Part shown: positions 34,908-45,802 of the stretch, one piece after another
Layout of the letters: each line of letters opens with the position of its first letter
How positions within the stretch are numbered: position 1 is the first letter of the stretch
DNA from: Silene latifolia
Taxonomy: Eukaryota; Streptophyta; Magnoliopsida; Caryophyllales; Caryophyllaceae
Direction: 5' to 3'
DNA length: 64,000 nucleotides
Assembly (NCBI RefSeq): GCF_048544455.1
Contig: NC_133536.1
Location: 26,290,152-26,354,151 of the forward strand
Notes under the pieces: generated by a model
The model's input: only the letters and a program-made list of their open reading frames with translations
Databases searched by the model: none
What the model was told of the DNA's origin: nothing
Made by a program: the position numbers and the translations under genes

Positions 34908-36089
34908 ATGTTACAAGAAGGGGAAGGGGGACCAGTAATAGAAGATACCGAACCCATCAACGTAGGAACCGAATTAGAACCCAAAGAACTTAGGATAGGG
35001 ACTACCTTGAGCTCTACCGAGAGGGCCGATTTCATAGACCTCCTAAATGAATTCAAAGACGTTTTCGCTTGGTCCTACAAAGACATGCCAGGAATCGACA
35101 GGGATATCGCCGAACATAGGATTCCGATTAAGCCGGGTTTCAAACCTGTGAAACAGAAGCTTCGACGAATGAGAACAGAATGGGCTCTAAAGATTAAGGA
35201 AGAAGTGGATAAACAATTCAAAGCCGGGTTCATCAAAGTTTCCGAGTACTCTGACTGGGTAGCTAACATAGTACCTGTGCCCAAAAAGGATGGGAGAATC
35301 CGTGTTTGTGTTGACTTCAGGGACTTGAACAAAGCAAGTCCAAAAGATGACTTCCCTCTACCTCACATTGACATATTGGTGGACAATACTGCAGACCACG
35401 CATTACTATCCTTCATGGATGGATATGCGGGTTATAACCAAATCAAGATGGCCATGGAAGATATGCACAAGACCGCATTCGTCACCCAATGGGGAACATA
35501 TTGCTATACAGTAATGCCATTCGGATTGATCAACGCCGGAGCTACATACCAACGCACCGCAACTACACTCCTACATGACATGATGCACAAAGAAGTTGAG
35601 GTATATGTAGATGACATGATCGTCAAATCCAAGGAAAGAGAGGGACACATTGCAAACCTTCGCAAGTTCTTCGCAAGGCTACGAAAGTACAACATGAGAC
35701 TCAATCCTCAGAAATGCACATTCGGGGTAACATCCGGAAAAATCCTGGGATATGTCGTTAGCCAACGCGGTATAGAAATAGATCCCTCAAAAATCAAAGC
35801 TCTGATCGAAATGCCACAACCTCAAACAGAAAAAGAAGTCAGAGGATTCCTGGGAAAGGTACAATACATAAGTCGATTCATATCGAAACTTACCATGATT
35901 TGCGAGCCTATCTTCAAGAAACTCAAGAAAACAGACCACACAATGTGGGATGATGATTGTCAAAAGGCGTTTGACCAAATCAAGGAGATATTGGCTAAAC
36001 CACCAGTGCTCATGCCACCACAACGAGATCAACCTCTTGGTTTATATCTCACAGTAACTGAAACTGCCATGGGTGCTATGCTGGCTTAA
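34908..36089 (+). CDS. Reverse transcriptase region of the Retand-like element
   Basis: Motifs in order are VPKKDGRIRVCVDFRDLNKA, FPLPHIDILVD, FMDGYAGYNQIKMA, FVTQWGTYCYTVMPFGL and the catalytic YVDDMIVKS, followed by GILGYVVSQRGIEIDPSKI-style thumb sequence (here GKILGYVV...) and the RNase H connection. The YVDDMIVKSK phrase and connection are typical of the Tat lineage. Part of a broken element. Confidence 0.9.
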   Translation: MLQEGEGGPVIEDTEPINVGTELEPKELRIGTTLSSTERADFIDLLNEFKDVFAWSYKDMPGIDRDIAEHRIPIKPGFKPVKQKLRRMRTEWALKIKEEVDKQFKAGFIKVSEYSDWVANIVPVPKKDGRIRVCVDFRDLNKASPKDDFPLPHIDILVDNTADHALLSFMDGYAGYNQIKMAMEDMHKTAFVTQWGTYCYTVMPFGLINAGATYQRTATTLLHDMMHKEVEVYVDDMIVKSKEREGHIANLRKFFARLRKYNMRLNPQKCTFGVTSGKILGYVVSQRGIEIDPSKIKALIEMPQPQTEKEVRGFLGKVQYISRFISKLTMICEPIFKKLKKTDHTMWDDDCQKAFDQIKEILAKPPVLMPPQRDQPLGLYLTVTETAMGAMLA

Positions 36090-36137
36090 ACTGTAGGAAG
36101 TGAAGAAAGAGCTATTTACTATCTAAGTAAGAAATTC

Positions 36138-38207
36138 TTGGAATATGAGTGCAAATACTCGCAACTCGAAAAGACATGCCTCGCTCTTGTGTGGGCCACG
36201 AAGAAGCTACGTCACTACATGCTTAGCTACTCCGTCAAAATATATTCCAAAATGGATCCAGTCAAATACCTCTTCGAGAAACCCGTCCTCAACGGACGTC
36301 TAGCAAGATGGACTCTGATGCTCTCAGAATTCGACCTCAAATATGTGCCACTGAAAGCCATAAAAGGTCGCGCCGTCGCCGAATTCTTCGCAGAAAATCC
36401 TATCAACGACGCACAAACCATAGACACTTGGTCATTTCCCGACGAGGATATACTTCAAACAGACGTAGACTCTTGGGATCTATACTTTGATGGAGCATCA
36501 AATTTAAGAGGATTCGGAATAGGAGTGTTGCTCATTTCTCCTGAAGGTGAGCATACACCAATTGCTGTCAAGCTCGACTTCGAGGTGACAAACAATGCTG
36601 CAGAGTATGAAGCTTGTCTCATTGGGCTACAAGCGGCAGTAAGCTTAGGCATCAAAAACCTCCGGGTACATGGGGATTCATCTCTGATCATCAACCAAGT
36701 TACAGGATCCTGGAAAATCCTAAGCGAAAGCCTCGCACCCTATCAGGCTAGGATAGACCAAGTGGCTCAATTCTTTGATCACGTAACCTACTTACACCTA
36801 CCTCGAGAGGAAAATCAATTTGCAGACGCTCTTGCGAAACTCGCATCTTTGATAAATATGCCAGATCACATGGTGGAAATGCCTTTGTGTATCGAACGAC
36901 GGTCAGAGTCGGCTTATGTCCACCAAATCACCGATGAAGAAGAAATCACGCAGGAACCCTGGTTCCAAGCAATCTTGAACTTTAAGCTTAATGGTACCTA
37001 TCCACCGGATATGGACAAAAGGGGACAACGTGCTATACGCCTATTAGCTTCCCAATACATTCTGATGCAAGGAGAGTTATACAAAAGAACACCTCTTGGT
37101 GTAGTCCTACGTTGCCTTGATCATTCACAGGCACGAAAGGTGATGGAAGAAGTCCACGACGGAGAGTGCGGTCCCCACATGAGTGGGCCTATGATGGCAA
37201 AGAAAATCACACGTTTAGGGTATTATTGGACCACAATGGAATCTGATTGCATCAAATACGTGAGACATTGCCACAATTGCCAAATCTTCGGGAATGTACA
37301 ACATGTCCCTCCTTCGTTGCTATACACGATGACATCTCCTTGGCCATTTTCCGCATGGGGAATTGACATAATCGGGAAGATAACCCCAGCCGGAACAGGA
37401 GGTCACTGTTTCATTCTAGTAGCAATTGACTATTTCACCAAGTGGGTAGAAGCGGCTTCCTACACTGCTCTTACGGCTAAAAATGTGGCAAAATTCATAC
37501 AAAACAACATCATCTGTCGATATGGTTGCCCACATGAGATCATCAGCGATAATGGGTCACACTTCCAAGCCGAAACCGAGCAATTGCTAGCCAAATATAA
37601 GATTAAGCATCACCACTCTTCGCCCTACAGACCACAGACTAACGGCGCGGTAGAGGCGGCAAATAAGAACGTTGTCACAATTCTCAAGAAAATGACTGAC
37701 AACTACAGATATTGGCCAAGCAAGATACCCTTTGCTTTATGGGGATATCGTACATCAGTTAGGACGCCCACTGGGGCTACTCCTTTCTATTTGACCTACG
37801 GCATGGAGGCCGTACAACCAGTCGAGCTAGAAATACCATCCTTGCGTATTCTACTCGAAAGCCAAATCCCTGAAGCCGATTGGAAGAGGGATAGATATGA
37901 AGAACTCATCCTCCTGGATGAACGTAGGCTACGCGCCTTACATAATGTCCAAACATATCAAGCACGTATCAAACGAGCTTTCAACAAAAGAGTTAGGCCA
38001 AGACACATCAAAGAAGGAGACTTAGTACTCAAATCGGTTAGAGCTCTTTTACCTGTCGACCCAAGGGGAAAATTCAAACCTAATTGGGCCGGACCATACC
38101 TAGTCAAGTCCATATTCCCAGGGGGTGCGGTTAGAATCACAGACCTAGATGGGAATGAGTTTTCAAACCCCACAAACCTTGACCAACTGAAACGATACTA
38201 TGCCTAG
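36138..38207 (+). CDS. RNase H, archaeal-type RNase H and integrase region of the Retand-like element
   Basis: The block starts in the ordinary RNase H (YSQLEKTCLALVWATKKLRH). It continues with an additional archaeal-type RNase H (WDLYFDGASNLRGFGIGVLL, NNAAEYEACLIGL, VHGDSSLIINQV), a hallmark of Tat elements. The integrase then has an HHCC zinc finger (about 37140-37290, ending CHNCQ) and a D,D,E core with WGIDIIGKI and IISDNGSHFQ. It ends after an LDQLKRYYA tail, with no chromodomain. Part of a broken element. Confidence 0.9.
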   Translation: MEYECKYSQLEKTCLALVWATKKLRHYMLSYSVKIYSKMDPVKYLFEKPVLNGRLARWTLMLSEFDLKYVPLKAIKGRAVAEFFAENPINDAQTIDTWSFPDEDILQTDVDSWDLYFDGASNLRGFGIGVLLISPEGEHTPIAVKLDFEVTNNAAEYEACLIGLQAAVSLGIKNLRVHGDSSLIINQVTGSWKILSESLAPYQARIDQVAQFFDHVTYLHLPREENQFADALAKLASLINMPDHMVEMPLCIERRSESAYVHQITDEEEITQEPWFQAILNFKLNGTYPPDMDKRGQRAIRLLASQYILMQGELYKRTPLGVVLRCLDHSQARKVMEEVHDGECGPHMSGPMMAKKITRLGYYWTTMESDCIKYVRHCHNCQIFGNVQHVPPSLLYTMTSPWPFSAWGIDIIGKITPAGTGGHCFILVAIDYFTKWVEAASYTALTAKNVAKFIQNNIICRYGCPHEIISDNGSHFQAETEQLLAKYKIKHHHSSPYRPQTNGAVEAANKNVVTILKKMTDNYRYWPSKIPFALWGYRTSVRTPTGATPFYLTYGMEAVQPVELEIPSLRILLESQIPEADWKRDRYEELILLDERRLRALHNVQTYQARIKRAFNKRVRPRHIKEGDLVLKSVRALLPVDPRGKFKPNWAGPYLVKSIFPGGAVRITDLDGNEFSNPTNLDQLKRYYA

Positions 38208-38748
38208 AATAAGACAAAAACGCGCCTCGCGTAAACCCATGTGTCGCTCTTGTGGCACTAAATAAACGGCCCCTGGCCAAGCTGAAATAAGCTAAGTGTC
38301 ACTATGCTCTTGCATTTTGACAAGATTGTCATCCTCATATCGTCAAATAAACTAAATTCGCACCTTGAGAACAAGCAAAAGCTCATGCTTATTTTTTATG
38401 TTCATTACAAGCTCTTGCTTCGAACAATTATTCTTTTACATTTACTCGAACTACGCGCAAGGGTTTGATTTCGCTTTTTAAGTGAATACGTAGGCAATCC
38501 TTCACGGGATTCAACCCATTATACCTAAAATGTAAATAGAAGGACATTTGCATTGCATTTGAAATTCGACAAGAATAATAAAAGAAAATCACGGCGGTTT
38601 CTTAACCATTTAACCTTTTTTATTTCATTCATTTTCTAATAATAATAGTACGCTACATAATAAAAATAGAATAGGCTAGGATTCTAAAAATCCCTCCTTT
38701 TTATTACAACAATAATAATAATACTCAAATAATAAATAAAGACTCGGG
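38208..38748 (+). other. Spacer between pol and antisense gene 1
   Basis: Untranslated sequence between the two convergent coding regions, AT-rich toward 38.7 kb. Nothing coding is seen. Confidence 0.5.
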
Positions 38749-39581
38749 CTATTCCTCCATCTTCCCCTTGCCCTTGTCATTCTTGTCATATTTCTTGTCA
38801 CGACCTCGAGCCGGGCGCTCTTGCACCACTTCAGACCTAATCACCAACGGTCTTTCTCGAGGCCTGACTCTTCCATTCTTGCCAACCACCATTTCCGCAA
38901 CAGGAGTAGTCTTTGATTTCTTCGAAGGATGAATGACCTGAAATCCAGCTTCTTCTTCTCCTTCTGTCAGATGCTTCTCCTTCTCTTTCTCTCCCTCGCG
39001 CACCTTGTAGTCAACAGGCTCGCGTTTCCTCAGTCTCTCGCGTTCTTCCGAAGTTGCAGCCTTTCTCCACCTCAGATAGGAATCCGACACCCACAAAGCA
39101 TTGGCGGAGAAGCTCAAGAACCACATGTTTCTTTGGGCCCATTTGATAGCCCACTCTCTTCGGCTCTCGGTGGTAAGTGCCACAGCAGTCTGCGGAACGG
39201 TATCAAGCCTCGGGATAGTCTGCTTCAGCCCAACTTGCCTCATCAATCTTTCCGGAAAGATGCATACCATGAACTCCAATCCCGGAATGCGCACGGACCT
39301 AGTGGGATCCAAAGAAGACACTCGATGAATGATTTGAGGTGCCACCACGGTACAACCCACCTAATCAACGGGCCATCATCATTCTTCAGCTTGTTCTTCC
39401 AATAGTCGCAGACCCGAGTGAAGTCCACCATGTACAACCGCGTCCTCATCGCAATCATACGGGAATGATAGGAAAGTGCATGAACCGGGGCTCGAGCGGT
39501 CGAGCCGTTCCACAAGCCAAACCTACCAAAAGCGGTATTAGACACCCAACAAAAAAAAAACCAAAAAAAAAAAAAAAAAAC

Positions 39582-39615
<34 letters not shown>

Positions 39616-40266
39616 GAAAAAGGTGTCTTTTACCTGTAAGATAACGGGACTCCCCAAAAATGGCAGATCGCGGTTGGATTTCCTATTATCCAAACCCAAG
39701 ATAATCTCCCCTAAGCATAAACAAGCTGGGCTCCTGCGCAGCTCCATTTGCTCGATAAGACCCAAAAGACGGGGATCACCTCGCAAATCTTCATCGACGT
39801 GTCCATGGAAGACATACACATGCAAAGAAACAAAAGCCAAATGCTCTCCTCCTAGCAACATAAGAGACAAGTGGGGTCACCCATTAATGAATCGGTCTAC
39901 AAAGTCCAAGATTCTCACGCCTCTCGGGGTAACCAAGCGATCCACCTCGAGTCTAGTCAATCCGAGCAGGTCTCTGAATTTGCTCTTATACCCTTGTGAA
40001 GTGGAAGGAATAGCGGGTAAATGCTCGGGGTCTCACCCACCAATAGCAGCAATTTCCTCCGGAAAAGGACAAATATCACCACCTGGGAACGCGAAAACAT
40101 GACAATTTGGGTCCCAGTAGTCAAGACAAGCATCCAAGAACGGTTTTACAACCTTAATGAGTTTCAAACTCAATAGAGACCCAAGGTTATGAGCACCCAT
40201 GTCGTGCTTCTCAACATTCGAGAATTCATTAGTCCATTCCTTCAAGCGGATTTCCAAAGTATTCAT
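38749..40266 (-). CDS. Antisense gene 1 in the Retand-like element, PMD/DUF7745-like
   Basis: A gene-like region on the antisense strand. Its 5' block (from ATG 40266) begins MNTLEIRLKEWTNEF and includes FLDACLDYWDPNCHVFAF and ICPFPEEIAAIGG. This is the pattern (working domain, Trp-Asp-Pro, then Cys-Pro-x-x-Glu-Glu) of the plant-mobile-domain-related extra proteins of Tat elements. A middle block follows, after a T-rich stretch (39545-39632) that looks like an intron. The 3' block ends in a basic/acidic low-complexity tail (KGKGKMEE). Antisense extra ORFs are known from Retand/Ogre elements; their function is not. It has its own TATA box. I treat it as a broken part of the element. Confidence 0.7.
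39548..39614. repeat. A-rich low-complexity run
   Basis: Almost only A, with a few CC pairs; T-rich in the direction of antisense gene 1, where it lies in the intron-like stretch. Run lengths like these are prone to sequencing error. Confidence 0.9.
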
Positions 40267-40366
40267 GATGACAATTCTCTCTTGAAAATTTATTTTGGGA
40301 GTTTTTATGAGGATTAACGGAGAAGAGACGGAAGAATTATATGATTTAAAGCTTCGTCGACGCTTC

Positions 40367-40374
40367 TATTTATA
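40367..40374 (-). promoter_or_regulatory. TATA box of antisense gene 1
   Basis: On the minus strand this reads TATAAATA within CAATTAGTATAAATAGAAGC, about 100 bp upstream of the antisense ATG at 40266. The context ATTAGTATAAATAG(A/G)AGC is the same as around the LTR TATA box, and a CGCAG/CTGCG dyad pair lies just upstream (about 40420-40485), as in the LTR. Confidence 0.6.
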
Positions 40375-41201
40375 CTAATTGCTGTTTCCAAAATCCGCCG
40401 AAGAGACCGGCTTGGGAACAGGCGCGGCGCTGCTTGCGCGCTATTCAAAGGGACGCAGCTCGTGCTGCGCCTCTTCCCCAAACTCACTTTCTGCGATTTC
40501 CGCGTTTGGATCTTTCCTAATTCTATAACGAATAATTTCCTATTCCTACGGGATTTTATTTTGGTAAATACGAGCAGTTTACCATGTTTCAAATTTCCTA
40601 AATTCGAGGGCACGCATTTCGAGGCGACGTCGACACATTCGCCATTTTCATCGCACTTAATTCTTCTTTTTGTTATTATTTTAATTCATTTATTTATTCT
40701 TAGGAAATAAATTTCATTTTTTTCATTTTTTAGGAAATAAATTTCATTTTTAGGAAATAATTTTCTTTTATTTTCATTTCAACATTTTCATTTCTACACT
40801 TGTAGATTTCTCTTTTTTCTTTTTTTAGGGGGTAACCCTCCCTACCGTCCGGTCATTTCCGGCAATTTTTTGCATTTTTGTGAGCCTCATTTTTGCGCTA
40901 ATTAAGGCCATATGTGTATAAAATATATGTTTTGGTGTGATTTCCATGTAAATTTCGGCAGCATGACGGCGTAAACCGTTGTCTACCAAACCTGTTCAAG
41001 AACTAACCTGCAGGTACAAGCAACACAACCCAGCAGCAAAGGCACTCAGGCCACCATATATACAAATGTACAAGCAAACTAGGGGCTTGCGCCCCGAGCC
41101 AAGTCCAAAGTCCAAGCAAACTGGGGGCTTGCGCCCCAAACAAAGTCCAAAAAAAAAAAACATTCAAAACCAGATGTACAAGTCCGCGAAACTACGCAGA
41201 A

Positions 41202-44200
41202 CTACTGCTGGACACCCTCCAACTCAGCAACCCTCGCCGTAAGAGCAGCAATCTCGGCGTCCCGAAACTCGAGCTCCCTCGACAGGCGAGCCGTCTCCTC
41301 CCGAGATCGGGTCACTCTCGCTCCAGGCTCGCGGTCACCACGTAAACAAGGAATTGGCTCATGTCAATCAACTCAAACAAAACGAAAATCAAAAATCAAA
41401 AGAAATCAAGCGAGGTTCGTACCTGACGACCTCGACCACCGACGAGTGCCTCGATGGCGGTAGCTCGTAGCCGGTTGGCCACCCTCCATAGTGCCACGAA
41501 CCGAGATGGCGCGACCTGCATTTCAAAAGAAAGTCTCAGTAAGTTGAACAAGTTCAATCAAATGTGTTCTTACACGAAAGGTATGTAAGCTGGAGGCTCA
41601 CCCTCCGAATCAGATGCTGCCAGTCATCTAGGCCAGCATCCGTCACAGCTACGTCAAAGTCACGCAACTCGGAGATCGTCGTCCTCCCAGTCGCGTCGGT
41701 GTACTCAAGAGTCTCGGGGTACTCTAGGGGCTCGATGCCCGCCGCCTCAACCTCCTACAAAGACAAATAGCTCTCATTAATCGATGATCTTTCATCGTAA
41801 TTCCCGAAATCAAATCAAGAAAGGTAAAGGATACTCACCACTACTGGACAGTACGCCAACCTCCCGTAAAGGAACGCTGAGTAGTCCTCGCCAGGCAGAA
41901 GAAGGTCGTCGCCACTGGCACCAGCCAAGTCCGCCTCCCTCTCAGCCTCAGAAGGCTCCCTGAACATCGTCCTCGGAGGATCGACGAGAACCGTCAACGC
42001 GCCCCGAGAGCACTGACAAGCCAAACGCTCGCCCAAATACCACACAGGACCCATCGACGTCCACAACAGCAGCCGACTCGGGCTCCTAGGTCGAAGAACC
42101 TCAGTGACAAAAGAAGGCGCTCCAGCGTACTCCGCCCAAGGTCTGGGCACCCACTGCGACAAGATAAAGCAAAGATCATTCCTATGATCAAGTGGAAGCA
42201 AAGGATAAGAAATATATATACGAGTGGGATACTCACACTGCTCAGCTGAAGGGCGTTCACATCCCGCCGGTAGACATTGTGAGAAGAGCGCTTGCTCTTC
42301 GTCCGGCACATCACCCAATCCCTCACCACGGGATAGGCCTTCTCCAGCGGCTCTGTCCTCTTGGGCGCGAGACTCGGGAAGTAAGAGTACACCCATGCCT
42401 ATAAAACAAAATAATCAATGACGATCTTTCGTGATTCAACAAAGAAAAGAATTTACTTTGGTCTAAAGGAAGGTTCATACCTCCAACAGTAGTCCAGGTC
42501 CGACAGCGCCAGGAGAAGTCCCCTTCTCCATCAACTCCGGACGAACCATGGCCCTCATGAAGCGGATGAGGACCGCAAAAAACCAGCGATGACCCGGTCC
42601 CGGCGCCCTAGGGAACTCGGTCGAAAGAAAGGGAAGAAGCTTCGTCGATAGCCTCTCGCCCTTGTCTCCGAGGTAAATCGAAGACAGGGAACCACCAAAG
42701 CCACGAGGCGGCCCTCTGCTCACCAGACAGGGGAGGAGGAGCGATCTCCCTCCCATCGATCGTCACCGGCGGGGGTCTTCCCCGCAAAGTAGTCTCGGAC
42801 GTAGGTGCGGGTACCAAACCCGCAAGATCGCAACAGCCTTCGGCGACAAGCTCCACCGATCAATCTCCTCGCCTCGGCCGAATCCGCCCTCATAGCAGCG
42901 TCTCGGCCACACCATCTCCTCGGTCCCCACACGGCGGACCCGAAATCATGCCGTAATCCTCCAGAGTAACTCCCACCTCACCGAAAGGCAAGTGAAACGT
43001 GGAAGTCGTATCCCAGAATCGGTCCAAGAAAGCACGAACTAGGCTAAGGTTGGCCCGCAACTTCCTTTTCACGATATCCCTCCAGGACCAACCGAGGGAC
43101 CAAACGCTCCACGCTCGATCATGGCCCTCTCCTCCGCCGACAGCCGCTCGTAGTGCTCCATCGCTGTCGTGTAACCCGAGAACGACCTGATGTTCCCGGC
43201 CTCCTATTATGATTTGAAACAAAGCTATCTTTAGTTTTGAAGGAAATTTGCAAGAAGTTTGGACAAAAAAAATGAAAGAGAATAGGTAATGAGTAGTGAA
43301 TTCTTATTTACCAAGCTCTTCACCGTCCTATAGGACAGGTGACCCTCTGCAGCCCACACGAGGTGCCTACTCTCCCAGGTCTCAGCCCACGCGGGAGCTC
43401 CCCTCAGCTGACGACCTCCTCGCCTGACGTTGGCCCGTCTCGGGGCCTCCTCTTCCTCCTCGACGGCCTCCTCCTCGTGAGCCTCGTCTCCAGTAGCCAT
43501 CACCGCAGCGGTGAGGGCCTGCTCTAAAGCCTCCTCAACTGTAACAATGTCTATCTCCATGGGAGTCCTCCCAGAAGTAGAAGCCTCATCACCTGCGACA
43601 TTAAAGTAAATTCAGGCCGCGTCACATGACGACAAGCCTTTGTTAAGGAGTTTTCGAGCCCTCCAGAGCCCTGAAAACTGCCCTTTCCATGCCATCTTTG
43701 GCCATATTCCCACCAACCCAATCACTCATGTGATAAATTGGGCCAAGTCAAGTCCAAGTCAAAGCCTAGTTCCGGGTTAAAGCCGAAAATTCGGCAGCAT
43801 TCCGCTATAACGGCGATTATGCCCTAAAAGGTGTCCTGAAAAAGTTGTTGCAAACCAAAATTCCGAGATGGCAGGAAGTTTACCCATCATTCAAGGATTC
43901 CAAATATCAAATTTCATCGCCAATGGGCAATCCTAGGGCTATTTTCGAAGCAATTTACGGTTTAGCTGTAAAGCCGTCTCAAAATTCGCTCAAGGGCTCA
44001 AAACTCGATGAAAATTCAAAGCAAATACATGGTTATGTTCCTAATATTGCCTACTAGCCATTTCTAGCATCAATTTGGCAAAGCAAATCCATTTGGGGGA
44101 AAAGCCCCAAATTTTCGATCAAAAGGGTCGAAAACCCTAATTCTCGCGGCTCAAAATTCGACAAATGTAGATGATTAATGCAAGATTAAGACACATACCT

Positions 44201-44211
44201 CGGTTAGTCAT
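41202..44211 (-). CDS. Antisense gene 2 in the Retand-like element, plant mobile domain (PMD)
   Basis: A second gene-like region on the antisense strand, in several blocks separated by intron-like stretches with GT..AG borders. A small 5' block near 44.2 kb is followed by an acidic block (MEIDIVTVEEALEQALT..., then AVEEEEEAPRR). Then comes the PMD core around 43.2-42.9 kb, with LVRAFLDRFWDTTSTFHLPF and VGVTLEDYGMISG. FHLPFGE...TLED is the signature of the PMD family (MAIN/MAIL1 and transposon-borne relatives). It ends at about 41.2 kb in a coiled-coil-prone tail (RLSRELEFRDAEIAALTARV). PMD proteins in Arabidopsis act in genome stability and silencing; the role in retroelements is unknown. It carries breaks. 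Confidence 0.7.
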
Positions 44212-44353
44212 GTTTAATGCAAGCTTTTGAATCCACCCTCGACGGAAATGGTGAAGATTTGAGAGAGAAATTGAAGGAAATGTGTTTCGAAATAATGAAT
44301 TATAATCCTTCTGATTTCGCGTTTTTACGCGGAAATAGCCAATTTGGGGAAAG

Positions 44354-44414
44354 GACGCAGCAGGCGCTGCGCCTCTTCCAAGAGACGCAGCCCTTGCTGC
44401 GCCTCTTCCTTGTG
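44354..44414. repeat. Paired CGCAG...CTGCG dyads in the 3' region
   Basis: Two imperfect dyads in tandem, GACGCAGCAGGCGCTGCGCC and GACGCAGCCCTTGCTGCGCC, each followed by TCTTCC. The same pair type is found three times in each LTR, upstream of antisense gene 1, and at 51861 in unit 2. Confidence 0.8.
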
Positions 44415-44555
44415 TTCCCTCCATACGAATTTTCAAAAATTCGTTATGAGTTCGTTATTTGTGGGCCCATCTTTGGTGCGCCTCTTCTTCAACGCTATTG
44501 TATTCTTTTGGTCCGTTTCGATGATTTTTCGTTCCGGTCCGCATTTTATCCCGCG

Positions 44556-44625
44556 CAGCAGTATTTTGCAGTATTGCTCAAATCATTTTTTCCAGCGCAG
44601 TAGTATTTTGCAGTATTGCTCACTC
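44556..44625. repeat. Tandem GCAGTATTTTGCAGTATTGCTC units
   Basis: About one and a half copies of a unit containing GCAGTATTTTGCAGTATTGC, each introduced by GCGCAG(C/T)A. Unit 2 has three such copies (52058-52210). Confidence 0.8.
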
Positions 44626-44689
44626 AAGATTTCTCCCATGACGATCAAGATATTCCCAAAGTCATCGCTTTATTCCCCAGCGAGATTTT

Positions 44690-44815
44690 GTTTGAGACTG
44701 ACGCAAGCAGATTCAACCTCAAGTTTCGCCAGAGTTCGCTTGAGACCGACGCAAGCAGATTCAACCTCAAGTTTTGCCAGAGTTCGCTTGAGACCAACGC
44801 AAGCGGATTCCCCAG
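44690..44815. repeat. 47-bp minisatellite in the Retand-like 3' region
   Basis: About two and a half copies of a unit beginning TTGAGACTGACGCAAGCAG and containing TTCAACCTCAAGTTT. The matching array in unit 2 (52273-52448) has about one more copy. Retand of Silene is known for an amplified tandem repeat in its body. Confidence 0.85.
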
Positions 44816-44919
44816 CAGTTTCTACCGACGTCCTGCTGTTTTCAATATTTCTTGTTTCCCCGCGGAGTTCGGCAAAGGTGTCGTTCTCCGAAAGTTCCCA
44901 AACCAAAGCCTCCTTCCTT

Positions 44920-45640
44920 AGGTTCGTAAACCCAAAGTTAGGATTCTTACCCCTAGATTCTTAGATCCCAAAATGGCTTCCCATAGGTTCATAAACCTTT
45001 AAGCTCCCACACCAACGTCCTTAGGTTCATAAACCCATAAATCCTTTTGGAGTTCTCATACCTCAGAAAGCTTAAGTACACGGGCTTAAAACAAGAATTA
45101 GTAACCCAGTAGTTCCTAAACTTAACCCTAGGATCCCAATTCCTCTTAGGTTCACAAGCCTTTAAGTTCCCATACCAGCCGTCCTTCTAGGTTCATATAC
45201 CCAAGTTCACACACATAGCTTCTTTTAGGTTCCCAAACTCCCTAGAGTTCATACACTTTTCTCCTTAGGATCATATTCCCTTAGGATCATATTCCTTTAG
45301 GATCATCTTATACCCCTTAGGATCATATTCCTTAGGATCACCTTTTCCTTTTAGGATCATATTCCTTTAGGATCACCTTTTAGAGTTCTTACACCCAAAC
45401 TTTGGTTACCCTTTAAGTTGAACTTATATTTGGTCTCCTTCCCGCCGATGCTTTCCTTTAGGGTCCCCATACCCTAGCACAAATCCTTATATATCTTTTA
45501 GGTCTTACCCTTAGCTCCTACGCTTAACCTTAGCTCCTATGCACCTCCGGAAGCATCTCGAGAAAGAAGTCTCAGGTATGATCTCCTCTTATGGCTGGCG
45601 AGCTTCCTTACGTAGTCTAATGGACTTTAAACGACCCTCC
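44920..45640 (+). repeat. Retand-like 3' UTR with TTAGG(A/T)TCA repeats
   Basis: Dozens of short variants of CCTTAGGTTCATAAACC (left) and CCTTTAGGATCATATTCC (45264-45385) form a degenerate array. The same arrangement lies at 52540-52915 in unit 2. No coding is seen. Confidence 0.7.
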
Positions 45641-45786
45641 CCGATAGTCGACAGACTCTAAAATGTTCCCGACGACAGGTCCTTGGTTCAGACCCCTTGA
45701 GCCGCCTCGCGTCGCCATAGTCGTCAGGTTGTAATCTTCGATTGACCTGATGGCTATACTTTGACTTTCGCCTTGTCCAAGCCTCA

Positions 45787-45802
45787 GTCAAAGTGGGGGC
45801 TC
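45787..45802 (+). other. Polypurine tract before LTR 2
   Basis: TCAAAGTGGGGGCTC directly precedes TGTAGACACC of LTR 2. It is the plus-strand priming site expected at this place; the same sequence precedes LTR 3 at 53316-53330. Confidence 0.75.

Noticed and set aside
34408-34908. Protease-RT interval read as an Ogre-type intron
   Set aside because: Ogre relatives do splice here, but I could not identify convincing family splice signals by eye, so no intron is annotated.
44344-44964. Long plus-strand frame (206 codons) in the Retand-like 3' region, and its 232-codon counterpart at 51725-52423
   Set aside because: They run across dyads and minisatellites whose unit lengths keep a frame open; the product is S/F/R-rich with internal repeats and no domain. 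The frame content differs between the two copies as the repeats do.
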